Position numbers and translations under genes: made by a program. The notes under the pieces are model-generated. The model did not search any database. It had not been told where the DNA came from and worked only from the letters and a program-made list of their open reading frames with translations. Shown in pieces: positions 35,556 to 44,933 of a stretch of DNA of 64,000 nt (positions are counted from its first letter, which is position 1; every line of letters starts with the position of its first letter). This stretch comes from FEN-1350 sp964386005 (GTDB lineage: Bacteria > Planctomycetota > Phycisphaerae > Sedimentisphaerales > Anaerohalosphaeraceae), in the NCBI GenBank assembly GCA_964386005.1, contig CAYLSB010000013.1, positions 1 to 64,000 of the forward strand, read 5' to 3'.

Positions 35556-36976
35556 GATTCATTCCGACGATGAGTCCTGAGATCCGAACAACACATTCGA
35601 TATACGTTGCCCGCCGACGGGCATCGGGTATTGCGCTGTTTCTGGCCCTGGTGGTGCTGGTTTTGTTGACGACGATGGTCTATGCGACGGTCTCGCGAAT
35701 CGCCCTTGTCCGGCATCGCCAGCAGTTCATCATCGATTACCAGAATGCCCGATATGCCTGCGACTCGGGAATGAAATACGCGTTGACCGCCCTCAATGAT
35801 ATCCAATTGTACCTGGTGACGCGAGAACATGAACCGGACTTCTCCGACGTGTTCATCAAGAACAAGGCCGAGTATGATCAGTATCTTGCCGATTGGGCGT
35901 TGTATAAGCAGCAACTGGCCTTGCAGAAGGCGGCGGAAGAAGGGATCGATCCGACAACGGCTGAAGGGACTGATTCGTTCGGTAAAGACTTGTTCAAAGG
36001 CCTGACGAATCTGGTTCGGGGCGGTTCGTCGAGCAAAGATTCCAATTCCCTTTCATCGAGTGAATCGGCCATGGATGTGTCCCTGTTGGGTCCGATCGAT
36101 CCCAATTCGATCGAAATCCCCGGCCCATACGGACCCGAATGGCCGTTAATCAAGGAACCCATCGAATTTGAGCTGGGCGATGCCAGGATTAAAATCGAGA
36201 TCGAGGATGAGAACGCCAAGCTGCCGTTAATTTGGTCGTTCACGTCCGATGAAGGAGCCAAACGAGCCGCCGGCGATGCGACGGATTTGTTCTGCGAATG
36301 GATGCAGATGGGGCGCGAACAAATCGCCGATCTGAAAGACCGCTTGAACGTGATCGCCGAGAAAAAAGCATTTTCGCTCAAGCCCAAACCGGTAACCGTG
36401 ACCTCGACGGTTCCGCAATCCAGTCGAACGATCAGCCGAACAACCCGGACTCCGAACGAACAGGGCTCCAAGTCGGCTGACTCGCGGGTTCCCAATACGG
36501 TGAATGTTCCCCAGCAGAGAAGCCCGGTGGCCCAAAGCAGCGATTTTGCGCGGTTACTTCACAGTTCAATCATCGATCTGGAATCGCTCTCCTGGCCCCT
36601 TCCCAATACCGGCAAACGATACGAAGCCCCGATCAAGTATTTGGCGCTGTGGGGATCCAGTCAGGTCAACATTAACACGGCGCCGCGACATGTTCTTGAA
36701 GCGGCGTTTATGTTCGGCGGCAATTATGTCGAAATCGCCGAAGGGATCATCAAGCAGAGACGGCAGAAACCCTTCAAGGATACCGACGAGCTGCAGGATA
36801 AACTCTATACGTACGGCGAATCGATCCGCAAGGCGCTGCCGTATATTACTACGACCAGTTCGCATGTGACACTACGGGTCACGGCCCGGTGCGGCGCTGC
36901 TACGGCGTCATCGCTGGCGGCGGTCGTGAAATCCGAAAAGACCGTTCAGACCATTGCGATGATCGATACCCGATGA
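35552..36976 (+). CDS. gspK: type II secretion pseudopilus tip protein GspK-like
   Basis: A 474-residue protein. A GspK-type N-terminal helix (ASGIALFLALVVLVLLTTMVYA) is followed by the conserved ARYACDSGMKYAL. An inserted Ser/Pro-rich middle (about 120-200) precedes a helix-hairpin-helix-like segment, QVNINTAPRHVLEAAF, at about 370-385, and the domain II end HVTLRVTARCG. The start is a GTG at 35552, coupled to the gspJ stop as GTGA; an ATG at 35570 is an alternative. GspK caps the pseudopilus. Confidence 0.85.
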   Translation: MRFIPTMSPEIRTTHSIYVARRRASGIALFLALVVLVLLTTMVYATVSRIALVRHRQQFIIDYQNARYACDSGMKYALTALNDIQLYLVTREHEPDFSDVFIKNKAEYDQYLADWALYKQQLALQKAAEEGIDPTTAEGTDSFGKDLFKGLTNLVRGGSSSKDSNSLSSSESAMDVSLLGPIDPNSIEIPGPYGPEWPLIKEPIEFELGDARIKIEIEDENAKLPLIWSFTSDEGAKRAAGDATDLFCEWMQMGREQIADLKDRLNVIAEKKAFSLKPKPVTVTSTVPQSSRTISRTTRTPNEQGSKSADSRVPNTVNVPQQRSPVAQSSDFARLLHSSIIDLESLSWPLPNTGKRYEAPIKYLALWGSSQVNINTAPRHVLEAAFMFGGNYVEIAEGIIKQRRQKPFKDTDELQDKLYTYGESIRKALPYITTTSSHVTLRVTARCGAATASSLAAVVKSEKTVQTIAMIDTR

Positions 36977-37039
36977 AGGTAATACGAATGATTCGACAGG
37001 TTGGATAAATCAAAGCAAAATCACCACGGGAGAAGCAGC

Positions 37040-38527
37040 GTGGAACAAATCAATCGACTGGGAATCTACTGGAGCCGACATTCGGCGACAGGAGTGGTAT
37101 TGGCCAACCGCGGGACACATCCGGGGGTCGTGGCCTGCCTGACGGTCCGTATCTCGGAGGATCAACCGGCCGAGTCGGTCGCCCAGGCACTGACGGAAGC
37201 GATTCGTCGGAAGGGCCTGACCTATACCGACTCCTTCGTTGCTGTCGATGCAGCAAATTATACGCAGCACAACCTGCATACGGCCTTCACCGAATTCAAG
37301 CAGATCGCCCATACCATCAAGTTCGATATCGAGGAATCCATCGCCACCGATGCGACGAATCTGTCGATTGCGTTCGCGATTGCCGGCGTCGAGGCCGACG
37401 GGTCGTCGGTGGCGGTATTCACCGGTGACCGCACCGCGATGATCGAGATGCTCGGGCAGATGCAGAGGGCGGGTCTCGATCCGGAAACGGTCGAACCGGA
37501 CATCATCTGCCTGGCGAGGTTTTTCCAACAGGGCTTTGTCGCGCCGGGTCAGACGCGGCCGTTATTCGTGGTGTTCGGAGAAAAGACCTGTTATATCCTC
37601 AGTTTCACCGAAGATCATCATCCCCGTGTTCGCAGCTTTGTGTTATCGGCCAGTGTCAACAAGACGGCGATTCTGGCCCGTGAGATTCCGCTGACCATCG
37701 CGGCCATGAACGTCGGGGGAGCATTCACCGGGGTATTCATCGCTGGGGCAACCGAGGGCATCGATGTGAGAGATCTGTCGGAACGCATTGGAATCCCGAC
37801 GGAGCGAATCGATACCTTGAAACTGACCGGCACCGAATCCCATCTCGTCGATGATGCGACTCCGGAAGCGGCGTTTCTGGCGGCCTATGCGGCGGCACTG
37901 CCTCCGACACGTACACGACGGGCTGATTTTCGGCCGGACTCGGTACCCTATCAGGGACGGAGAAGAGTCCTGCAGCAGGCCCTTCGAACCGTCTGCCTCT
38001 GTACAACAGTAATCCTTCTGGCGGTCGGACTGAACATCCGTATTCAAATCTCTCGTCATCATCGGACGGTGGCGGATCTGAAATCCAAACTCTTGGTTGA
38101 TTACGGTCCGATCATGAACACCCCCGAACTGCCCATCCGGGAAAGCGTCACCAGCAAATTGACCAGGACGCTGACCCAGCTCGACAAAGCCGCCAAGGGC
38201 CTGGGATCGGGGGACGATAATTCCGTTGTGTCGCGGTTGACGTATTTACTGGAAGCCATTAACAACGCCATGCAGGTTTCCGAGACCCAATCGGCCAACA
38301 AGATCGGACTGGATCTCGAACGGATCGAAGTCGGCCCCAAAGCCGTCAGTATCAAGGGAACCACGACGGGCCGAAAAGCGACCCAGGCGATGGTGGATGC
38401 CATCAAGGCCGGAGGCAAACTTTTTCCGACCAACTCCATGCTCAAGGAAGAAAACAACCGCGACAATTTCCAGATCGGTTTTGAACTCCGGCAAATTCCC
38501 AAGGCCAAGGAGACCAAGAAATCATGA
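37040..38527 (+). CDS. gspL: GspL-like protein (PilM/PilN-like fusion)
   Basis: A 495-residue protein. The N-terminal 290 residues resemble the actin-like PilM/GspL cytoplasmic domain (INRLGIYWSRHSATGVVLA; FTEFKQIAHTIKFDIEE). A transmembrane helix at about 326-343 (LCTTVILLAVGLNI) leads into a coiled coil and a PilN-like ferredoxin-fold region. GspL tethers GspE to the inner-membrane platform. I choose the GTG at 37040 because GGGAGAAG lies seven bases upstream; a TTG at 37001 is in frame. Position between gspK and gspM agrees with the assignment. Adenine-nucleotide-binding residues are not obvious. Confidence 0.75.
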   Translation: MEQINRLGIYWSRHSATGVVLANRGTHPGVVACLTVRISEDQPAESVAQALTEAIRRKGLTYTDSFVAVDAANYTQHNLHTAFTEFKQIAHTIKFDIEESIATDATNLSIAFAIAGVEADGSSVAVFTGDRTAMIEMLGQMQRAGLDPETVEPDIICLARFFQQGFVAPGQTRPLFVVFGEKTCYILSFTEDHHPRVRSFVLSASVNKTAILAREIPLTIAAMNVGGAFTGVFIAGATEGIDVRDLSERIGIPTERIDTLKLTGTESHLVDDATPEAAFLAAYAAALPPTRTRRADFRPDSVPYQGRRRVLQQALRTVCLCTTVILLAVGLNIRIQISRHHRTVADLKSKLLVDYGPIMNTPELPIRESVTSKLTRTLTQLDKAAKGLGSGDDNSVVSRLTYLLEAINNAMQVSETQSANKIGLDLERIEVGPKAVSIKGTTTGRKATQAMVDAIKAGGKLFPTNSMLKEENNRDNFQIGFELRQIPKAKETKKS

Positions 38528-39024
38528 ACGAGTTTCTGAAAAATCGAAACGTCTATTTTCTCATCGCTCCTGTTCTTGTCGGAATGTGGGTATTGTATGT
38601 TTGGCTGGTATCGTTTCCCGCCGCCGAGAAGGGGCATACCACCTTCGAGAGAGATTATCAACTGGCACAGGCCACGCTGTTGAACATTATCAAGCTCGAT
38701 CCGGAACGGCTGACCAACAAAGAGAAGAAAGCACAGGAAGGTCAGTTTGATTACGCCGATGTGGTCGATCGGTTTGCGCGGGAATTTTCAATTCCCGCCA
38801 GGGATTACCAGATTACCATTCAAAAGGCGTTCAAATCCGAGGGTAAACTGTCTCAATCCGCCACGATTACCATCAAGGCCGTCAATGTGGAACGGGTGGC
38901 GGGATTCCTGTCGAAGATGTTGTCTCACTGGCCGGATTTGGAATGCAATGATATCAAGCTGATCCGCGTCAAAAACACCAAGGATGCCTGGGACGTTTCC
39001 TTCAAGCTAACCTATTATTTCTGA
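38524..39024 (+). CDS. gspM: GspM-like inner-membrane protein
   Basis: A 166-residue bitopic protein with one N-terminal membrane helix (about 11-30, YFLIAPVLVGMWVLYVWLV), a short coiled coil, and a C-terminal alpha/beta domain with SATITIKAVNVERVAGFLSKML and WDVSFKLTYYF typical of GspM/PilO partners. It overlaps the gspL stop as ATGA, so the two should be made together. Assignment rests on position, topology and fold pattern more than on strong motifs. Confidence 0.7.
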   Translation: MNEFLKNRNVYFLIAPVLVGMWVLYVWLVSFPAAEKGHTTFERDYQLAQATLLNIIKLDPERLTNKEKKAQEGQFDYADVVDRFAREFSIPARDYQITIQKAFKSEGKLSQSATITIKAVNVERVAGFLSKMLSHWPDLECNDIKLIRVKNTKDAWDVSFKLTYYF

Positions 39025-39122
39025 TCGAAACAGTACCGTACCCGGATTTTGTTCGTAATTTCCCCGCAAACCGTTATAATGGCCGCTTCATGAAGTGCGA
39101 CAATTCGAAGGACAGGATCATT

Positions 39123-39989
39123 ATGACGTTATATGTCAACGGTCAGGCGGTCGAAGAATCGGCCATCGTGAAGGAAATGGAAAAGCTCCGACCTCGGTAT
39201 GAGCAGGTTTTCGTCGACATGCCCGCCGAGCAGCGAGAGCAGCAGCTTCGCGAGTGGTCGCGGGAAAACGTTATTGAAGGCGTTTTATTCCGACAGGCGG
39301 CCCATCGGGATTTCCCGCAACACATGAGCTCCCATCTGGATTCGGCATGGAAACAGTATCTGGAACGATCCGGCGGACGCGACAAGGTCCTGCAGGAGCA
39401 GGGATTGACAAGCGATCAGGAACCCCAGGGCAGACAGTACTTTGCCGACACCATCGAAGTGGAGTATCTCTCGCGACAGATCGATGCGTCCGTGCAGGAA
39501 CCCACCGAAAAAGAAGTGGTCCGGCATTTTGAACGCAACAAGGATCGATATTCCGTTCCGGAGATGATCCGTGCATCGCACATTGTCAAACACGCCCGCC
39601 CCGATCGGGAACCGTCGGCGATCGCGGAGGAACTGAGAACCCTCCATCGGGAATTGATCGACAAGAAAATCGATTTTGTCGATGCCGCATCGACCCATTC
39701 CGATTGTCCGGATAACGGCGGCGATCTGGGTTTTTTCGCTCGCGGACAAATGGTTCCGGAATTTGATCATGTGGTTTTTTCGCTGCAGCCGGGCCAGATC
39801 AGCGACGTTTTTGAGACCGGTTTCGGTTTCCATATCGCTATGGTGACGGCCCGGCGGGCGTCGGTACCCTGCACGCTCGAACAGGTTCGCGAGGTAATCG
39901 TTCGCGAACTGAAAGAACAAGCCCGACAGAAGGCCCTCGAACGATTCATCGACGCTGAAAAGGCCACGGCCGTCATCGAAGAACGATAG
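39123..39989 (+). CDS. PpiC/parvulin-type peptidyl-prolyl isomerase
   Basis: A 288-residue protein. The N-terminal half is helical and SurA-like. A parvulin domain lies at about 140-235: IRASHIVKHARPDRE, STHSDCPDNGGDLGFFARGQMVPEFDHVVFSL and SDVFETGFGFHIAMV contain the usual catalytic His/Asp/Phe positions. No signal peptide is visible from the ATG at 39123, so it would be cytoplasmic; this start has AGGA upstream, unlike the ATG at 39090. It closes the type II secretion cluster and could help fold secreted or pseudopilin substrates, which is inference from position. Confidence 0.88.
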   Translation: MTLYVNGQAVEESAIVKEMEKLRPRYEQVFVDMPAEQREQQLREWSRENVIEGVLFRQAAHRDFPQHMSSHLDSAWKQYLERSGGRDKVLQEQGLTSDQEPQGRQYFADTIEVEYLSRQIDASVQEPTEKEVVRHFERNKDRYSVPEMIRASHIVKHARPDREPSAIAEELRTLHRELIDKKIDFVDAASTHSDCPDNGGDLGFFARGQMVPEFDHVVFSLQPGQISDVFETGFGFHIAMVTARRASVPCTLEQVREVIVRELKEQARQKALERFIDAEKATAVIEER

Positions 39990-40001
39990 ATCGCAGTTCT
40001 T

Positions 40002-41396
40002 TCAGCAGTAAGAATCCCGTTTACCGCTGCGAACGGCAGCAAGCAGTTTTTCCGCTCGATCGCGCGGTTTGACCTCCATCCCCGCAAGGGCATGAGCAAT
40101 CAATCTTTCGCCGACCTCCTTTGTCGTCGCCGAAGCGTAATCCATCAGATATTCCTGGAAGGTTGACAGGGCATTCGGGTCGCAGTGTTCCTTGATCAGG
40201 CCCGGCTTGGCCAGGTCCATAAAATCCTTGCCCGTTCGTCCCAGCCGGTAGCATGCCGTGCAGAACGAGGGAATGTATCCAAGCTCGGCCACATCGCGGA
40301 TCACCTCATCCAGCGGCCGATGATCGCCCAGCGAAAACTGTTCGGCGTCCGGATGATCCTGCGACTCCGTGTATCCGCCCGGATTGGTGCGGCTGCCCGC
40401 GGAGATTTGCGATACGCCCAACGCAAAGGTTTCGCGACGCATGTTGGGAGTTTCGCGCGTGGACATGATGATGCCCGTATAGGGAACCGCCAGACGAAGG
40501 ATCGCGACAATCTTTCGAAAGTCAATATCGCTGACCGGCTTTGGCGGGTGTGTGGCCATGTCCGATCCCGTGGCCGGTTCCAGACGCGGCACGCTGATCG
40601 TATGAGGCCCCACGCCGAATTTTTTCTCCAGATGCCGAATGTGTTGCATCAGTGCCAGGATCTCAAATCGCCAATCGCAAAGGCCGAACAGGACTCCGAT
40701 GCCGACATCATTGATTCCGGCTTCCATCGCTCGATCCATCGCGGTGACCCGCCAATCGTAGTCGGATTTTTTACCGCCGGCATGGACCGTACGATAGGTT
40801 TGACGATGATACGTTTCCTGAAAGAGCTGATACGTCCCGATCTTGGCGGCATGGAGTTGTCGGAATTCCTCGACCGACAGCGGAGCAATATTTACATTGA
40901 CCCGACGGATCTCGCCGGGACCATTAGTCGTCGCGTAAATCGTACCGATGGATTTGAGAATGTAATCAAAGCCCTCGTTCGGATAGGATTCACCGGCCAC
41001 CATCAAAATCCGTTTATGTCCCTGATCGATCAGTATCCGCACTTCGCGCGCAATCTGTTCCTGCGTCAGTGCAACGCGCCGAACTTCACGGTTCCTGGCG
41101 CGAAACGCACAATAAAGGCACTCGTTGCCGCATAGGTTGGAGATATACAGCGGCGCAAACAGCACCAGCCGCCTGCCGTAGATCTGCTCTTTGACGGTCT
41201 TGGCCGTGTCGAATAATTCTGCCAACAATCCCGGATCGCTGATCGAAGCCAGAGTTGCTACATCCCCAGCTTCGAGCCCCTTCATCTCCCGTGCCCTGGC
41301 CAGTGTCTCCCGTACTCGCTGACCCTCGCATCGCCCGGCCGTCGCCAGAACCTGCTCGATTTGTCCGTCATCAATAAACGAAGAATCTGTTTTCAT
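40002..41396 (-). CDS. hydG: [FeFe] hydrogenase maturase HydG (radical SAM)
   Basis: A 464-residue radical SAM tyrosine lyase that makes the CO and CN ligands for the [FeFe] hydrogenase H-cluster. The SAM cluster cysteines are C89, C93 and C96 in LCGNECLYCAF. The HydG-specific C-terminal second cluster motif CTACYRLGRTG (C379, C382) with C405 separates it from ThiH. Length and the closing SGKRDSYC fit HydG. It is convergent with ppiC, 12 nt apart, and no hydE, hydF or hydrogenase gene is in the window. It implies anaerobic hydrogen metabolism elsewhere in the genome. Confidence 0.95.
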   Translation of the reverse strand: MKTDSSFIDDGQIEQVLATAGRCEGQRVRETLARAREMKGLEAGDVATLASISDPGLLAELFDTAKTVKEQIYGRRLVLFAPLYISNLCGNECLYCAFRARNREVRRVALTQEQIAREVRILIDQGHKRILMVAGESYPNEGFDYILKSIGTIYATTNGPGEIRRVNVNIAPLSVEEFRQLHAAKIGTYQLFQETYHRQTYRTVHAGGKKSDYDWRVTAMDRAMEAGINDVGIGVLFGLCDWRFEILALMQHIRHLEKKFGVGPHTISVPRLEPATGSDMATHPPKPVSDIDFRKIVAILRLAVPYTGIIMSTRETPNMRRETFALGVSQISAGSRTNPGGYTESQDHPDAEQFSLGDHRPLDEVIRDVAELGYIPSFCTACYRLGRTGKDFMDLAKPGLIKEHCDPNALSTFQEYLMDYASATTKEVGERLIAHALAGMEVKPRDRAEKLLAAVRSGKRDSYC

Positions 41397-41699
41397 AATA
41401 CTGATATCGCATTCTCAGGCATCAATCGATCTTGTTTGAACCACAAATCTTACCGCCCGCCCGCAAGGTGATGGTTATTGTGATTATAAAACCAATTACA
41501 TTTTGCATTATATTGAATACCAGCGTGGGCTTCAATATATATTGTCACTTGGTGGAACAAATCTTATTTTTTCCCTTCCTTTGTTGCGATCCATATTATT
41601 GACTCTATAATGAATCCTGGTGGATATTCCCAGAAAATACAACCACTGGTTGCACAATTCCTTGAAGAATGAATTCGACTGCATTGGAAGGATAGATTT
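41397..41699. other. divergent intergenic region with a palindrome
   Basis: About 303 AT-rich nt between hydG and the ThuA-like gene. tatattgaa (41509-41517) and ttcaatata (41531-41539) form a perfect nine-base inverted repeat around 13 nt, a plausible operator for the sugar cluster or hydG. No gene is seen. Confidence 0.4.
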
Positions 41700-42572
41700 A
41701 TGATCCAATTATCAAATCGAATCTCTCATGATCATCGAATAGTTTTATTTATGGTAAGCGCCTGGGTTGTTATTTTCTCGATATCGATTGCAGCCGAAAC
41801 GTCGCCGCCTATGGAAAAAACTTTTGGACGTATCGCCTTGGTTACAGGTATCGACTATCCCGGCCACAAGTGGCAGGAGACCAGCAAGGCCCTGATGGAG
41901 GAACTGGCCAAGGACAAGCGACTCAAGGTTGATCTGATCAAGGATCCTGCATTTCTGGGTACAAAAGAGCTAAATCAATACGATGCCGTGATCATTCATT
42001 TCATGCCGTGGGAAAAACCGTCGCCCGGTCCCAAGGCGGGCGAGGCGCTGAAGGCATTCATCAAATCCGGCAAGGGGATGGTTATCACGCACTTCGCCTG
42101 CGGGGCGTTCACCGATTGGCCGCCGTTCGTCGAGATCGCCGGGCGAGTCTATGATCCCAAGCTTCCGCCGCACGACCCCTATGGCAAGTTCAAGGTCGAG
42201 GTCCGCGACAATAACCACCCGATCACCAAGGGCATGGAGCCCTTCGAGGTCACTGACGAACTCTACACCTGCCTTGTGGGCGAGACGAAGATCCGCACCC
42301 TGGCGACATCCAAGTCCGTCGTCGATAACAAGGATTACCCAATGGCCTTCGTGCTCGGATATGGCAAAGGCCGCATCTTCAACACGCCGCTCGGCCACGA
42401 TGCCCAGGTCTATCACACGCCGGGTATGGCGCGACTGATGCGCCGCGCCGTCGCATGGTCGGCCGGCCTGCCGGTGATCGATATCCCGGCCGATCAGCCG
42501 GTCGCTCTCGGTTGTGTCGGTTGTTGCGGTGCGGGAATGGAATCCGTCGCTCAGGCCCAGCCGCAAAAGTAA
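41700..42572 (+). CDS. exported ThuA-like protein
   Basis: A 290-residue protein with a signal peptide (IVLFMVSAWVVIFSISIAAE, residues about 14-32). It has a ThuA-like glutamine-amidotransferase fold: IALVTGIDYPGHKWQETS near 45, DAVIIHFMPWEKP, GKGMVITHFACGAFTDWP near 125, the DNNHPITKGM element near 178 and GKGRIFNTPLGHD near 222. ThuA domains act on 3-keto-glycosides or related oxidised sugars. A short Cys/Gly-rich tail (GCVGCCGAG) is unusual. GGAAGGA precedes the start. It is the first of four co-directional sugar genes. Confidence 0.88.
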   Translation: MIQLSNRISHDHRIVLFMVSAWVVIFSISIAAETSPPMEKTFGRIALVTGIDYPGHKWQETSKALMEELAKDKRLKVDLIKDPAFLGTKELNQYDAVIIHFMPWEKPSPGPKAGEALKAFIKSGKGMVITHFACGAFTDWPPFVEIAGRVYDPKLPPHDPYGKFKVEVRDNNHPITKGMEPFEVTDELYTCLVGETKIRTLATSKSVVDNKDYPMAFVLGYGKGRIFNTPLGHDAQVYHTPGMARLMRRAVAWSAGLPVIDIPADQPVALGCVGCCGAGMESVAQAQPQK

Positions 42573-42593
42573 ACTTCAACCGAAGGAGATACC

Positions 42594-43463
42594 ATGAAGA
42601 TCGGATTTCATACAGACGCATTCAACTCGGCGTATTGGAGCTTTGAGGCCTGCCTGATCTGGGCCAAGAAGAATAATGTGCACTACATCGAGTGCGGCCT
42701 GATCGACGGAGTCAGTTGGATCCATGGACTCGGCTACCAGCCGCATGTCGCCCTCTACGAAGACCCAGTCCTGCTGCGAAAGAAGATGGACTCATTCGGC
42801 GTGCGTTTTTCGCAAGTGGATGCCGCATTTCCGCTCTCCGGAAAAGATGGTCCCCTTCGCGGCGTTCCATACGTGATGAAGGCGATCGCCTGGGCGAACC
42901 TGATTGGTTGCCCCTGCGTCGATACGACCGACGGCCTTAAGGCCCCGGCCGGACTCGCAGATGAAGAGGCGATGACCTTGATGAAAACCAGCTATCAGCA
43001 GATTCTCGAAGTGGCCGAGGCCCACAAGATCACTGTCAACATCGAGCCCCACGGCTATTTCACCACACGGCCGGAGATGATGGAGCGGATGCTCGCATTT
43101 GTCGATAGTCCGTTTCTCGGTATGAACATGGACACCGGCAATACCTTCATCGCCGGCCAAGATCCGGTTGCTTTCCTCAAGCGGTTTTTGAAGAAAGTCA
43201 ACCATGTTCACATCAAGGATGTCTCTCCTTCGCTGGCTGCGGCTGTACGCGGCCAGGAAACCGGCATCGCCGTCAGCCAGTGCGCCATCGGCGATGGCGT
43301 CAACGCCGACAACATCCGCCGATGCCTGGAAATCCTTCGCGACAACGGCTACAAAGGAACTCTCAGTATGGAGTGCGAAGGGCAGGCCGGACCCATGATC
43401 GAAAAATCTCTTGCTTGGCTACGTAAAACATTGGCAGATTTGAAAATCCGAATTGAGAATTAA
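42594..43463 (+). CDS. sugar phosphate isomerase/epimerase family TIM-barrel protein
   Basis: A 289-residue AP_endonuc_2/xylose-isomerase-like barrel, without signal peptide. Likely metal ligands lie in INIEPHGYF near 149, GMNMDTGNT near 179 and VNHVHIKDV near 203, with a final SMECEGQ. Such enzymes isomerise or epimerise ketoses, and some act as lyases on 3-keto-glycosides. A strong GAAGGAG site precedes the ATG, 21 nt after the ThuA-like gene. The cytoplasmic location contrasts with the exported partners. Confidence 0.88.
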   Translation: MKIGFHTDAFNSAYWSFEACLIWAKKNNVHYIECGLIDGVSWIHGLGYQPHVALYEDPVLLRKKMDSFGVRFSQVDAAFPLSGKDGPLRGVPYVMKAIAWANLIGCPCVDTTDGLKAPAGLADEEAMTLMKTSYQQILEVAEAHKITVNIEPHGYFTTRPEMMERMLAFVDSPFLGMNMDTGNTFIAGQDPVAFLKRFLKKVNHVHIKDVSPSLAAAVRGQETGIAVSQCAIGDGVNADNIRRCLEILRDNGYKGTLSMECEGQAGPMIEKSLAWLRKTLADLKIRIEN

Positions 43464-43524
43464 TATCTATTCAAAACATCTTCAATAATGAAAATCTGTA
43501 CAAGGGATGAGCGAAGAGGTCGAT

Positions 43525-44910
43525 ATGGCAAACCGAATTTCACGCAGACGATTTCTGGCAGGTTCAATCGGTACAGCAGGTGGACTGATTCTCTTGTCTG
43601 ACAGCCGCTCGATCCGATGCTATGCGGCCAATTCCAAGATCAATGTCGCTTTGGTCGGTCTGTCCGGCCGCGGATCATGGTTTGTCGAAACCATGCCCAA
43701 TATGTCAAATATTGTGGCCCTGTGCGATGTCAATGATCGCCGCGCTGAAGGCGCCTACAAGCAGATTCCGAATGCCCGTCGTTTTCGCGACTATCGCAAG
43801 ATGCTCGACGAGATAAAAGAGATCGACGCCGTTATTGCCGCCGTTCCCGACCACACCCACGCGGTGATATCCGCCGCCGCGATGCGGTCCGGCAAGCATA
43901 TCCTCTGTGAAAAACCACTGACTCACAACCTTCGCGAGGCCCGGACCCTTCGCCAACTGACCGCACAATACAACGTCGCGACCCAAATGGGTAACCAGGG
44001 CACCGCCTCCGAGGCCTTCCGCCGCGCCGTGGAGGTTCTTTGGTCCGGTTCCTTGGGCTCTATTCGCGAGGTCCATGTCTGGAACACCGGCGGCGGCTCG
44101 GGCAAACGGTCGTTGCCGCAGGGTTCCGAACCGGTCCCGCAGAACCTCTCATGGGATGTTTGGCTCGGACCCGCCGCGGATCGACCTTTCCATTCGCAGT
44201 GGCTGAGTTGGCATGGTTGGCGCGATTTTGCCACCGGCAATCTCGGCAACTGGGCCAGCCACACCATGAATGTCGTCTTCAAGGGCCTCAAGATCGATTC
44301 GCTGTGGAACGCCAATCCCTCACAGTTGGCCGCCGATCGTCTCATTCGCGTCAAGGCCGAGGTCTCGGAGATCGCCACTGAGGCCTTCCCACGCTGGGAG
44401 ATCATCCGCTACGACATCCCGCCGCGAGGTCCTCTGCCGCGGGTCCAGGTCAACTGGTACAACGGCCCCGGCCAGGCGCCAGGCCCGCGCGATCTGATCG
44501 AAACTCTCATGGGCAAAAAACTTGACTGGGGCGACGCAGGCGAAAAGAAATGGGCCGACCATGCCGGCTGCCTGCTGGTCGGCACCAAAGGATTGCTCCA
44601 CTCCACCGGACACAACGCATCGTTTTTCCTTCTGCCTGAAAAGGATTATAAAGAGTATAAATACCCTGAACAAATCCTTCCTCGCAGTCGCGGCCATGAA
44701 CAGGAATGGCTTGATGCCTGCCGGGGAGGTCCGGCAACGATGTCGAATTTTGAATACGCTTCGCGACTCACCGAGTTCAACCTGCTTGGCAATGTCGCCA
44801 CGCAGTTCGAAGGGACGCTTGAGTTTGATCCTGTTGAGCTGAAAATCCTCAATAACGACAAGGCAAGCGCCGCCCTCGGCAGAGAATACCGAAAGGGCTG
44901 GACACTGTAA
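43525..44910 (+). CDS. Tat-exported Gfo/Idh/MocA family oxidoreductase
   Basis: A 461-residue NAD(P)-dependent sugar oxidoreductase. A twin-arginine signal ISRRRFLAGS lies at residues 5-14. The Rossmann domain begins INVALVGLSGRGSWF near 40, with VPDHTHAVISAAAM and the family EKP motif (CEKPLTHNL) near 135. The C-terminal substrate domain is of the long planctomycete type (WDVWLGPAADRPFHSQW, GNWASHTMNVV). The ATG at 43525 has AGAGG upstream and puts the RR motif at the N-terminus; 43507 is an alternative. It probably oxidises a glycoside, carrying a prebound cofactor because it is exported folded. Confidence 0.92.
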   Translation: MANRISRRRFLAGSIGTAGGLILLSDSRSIRCYAANSKINVALVGLSGRGSWFVETMPNMSNIVALCDVNDRRAEGAYKQIPNARRFRDYRKMLDEIKEIDAVIAAVPDHTHAVISAAAMRSGKHILCEKPLTHNLREARTLRQLTAQYNVATQMGNQGTASEAFRRAVEVLWSGSLGSIREVHVWNTGGGSGKRSLPQGSEPVPQNLSWDVWLGPAADRPFHSQWLSWHGWRDFATGNLGNWASHTMNVVFKGLKIDSLWNANPSQLAADRLIRVKAEVSEIATEAFPRWEIIRYDIPPRGPLPRVQVNWYNGPGQAPGPRDLIETLMGKKLDWGDAGEKKWADHAGCLLVGTKGLLHSTGHNASFFLLPEKDYKEYKYPEQILPRSRGHEQEWLDACRGGPATMSNFEYASRLTEFNLLGNVATQFEGTLEFDPVELKILNNDKASAALGREYRKGWTL

Positions 44911-44933
44911 GAAATCGTATTGAAGGGTGTACA

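Noticed and set aside
40185..41135. 316-residue plus-strand frame opposite hydG
   Set aside because: Shadow of hydG, which has complete radical SAM motifs.
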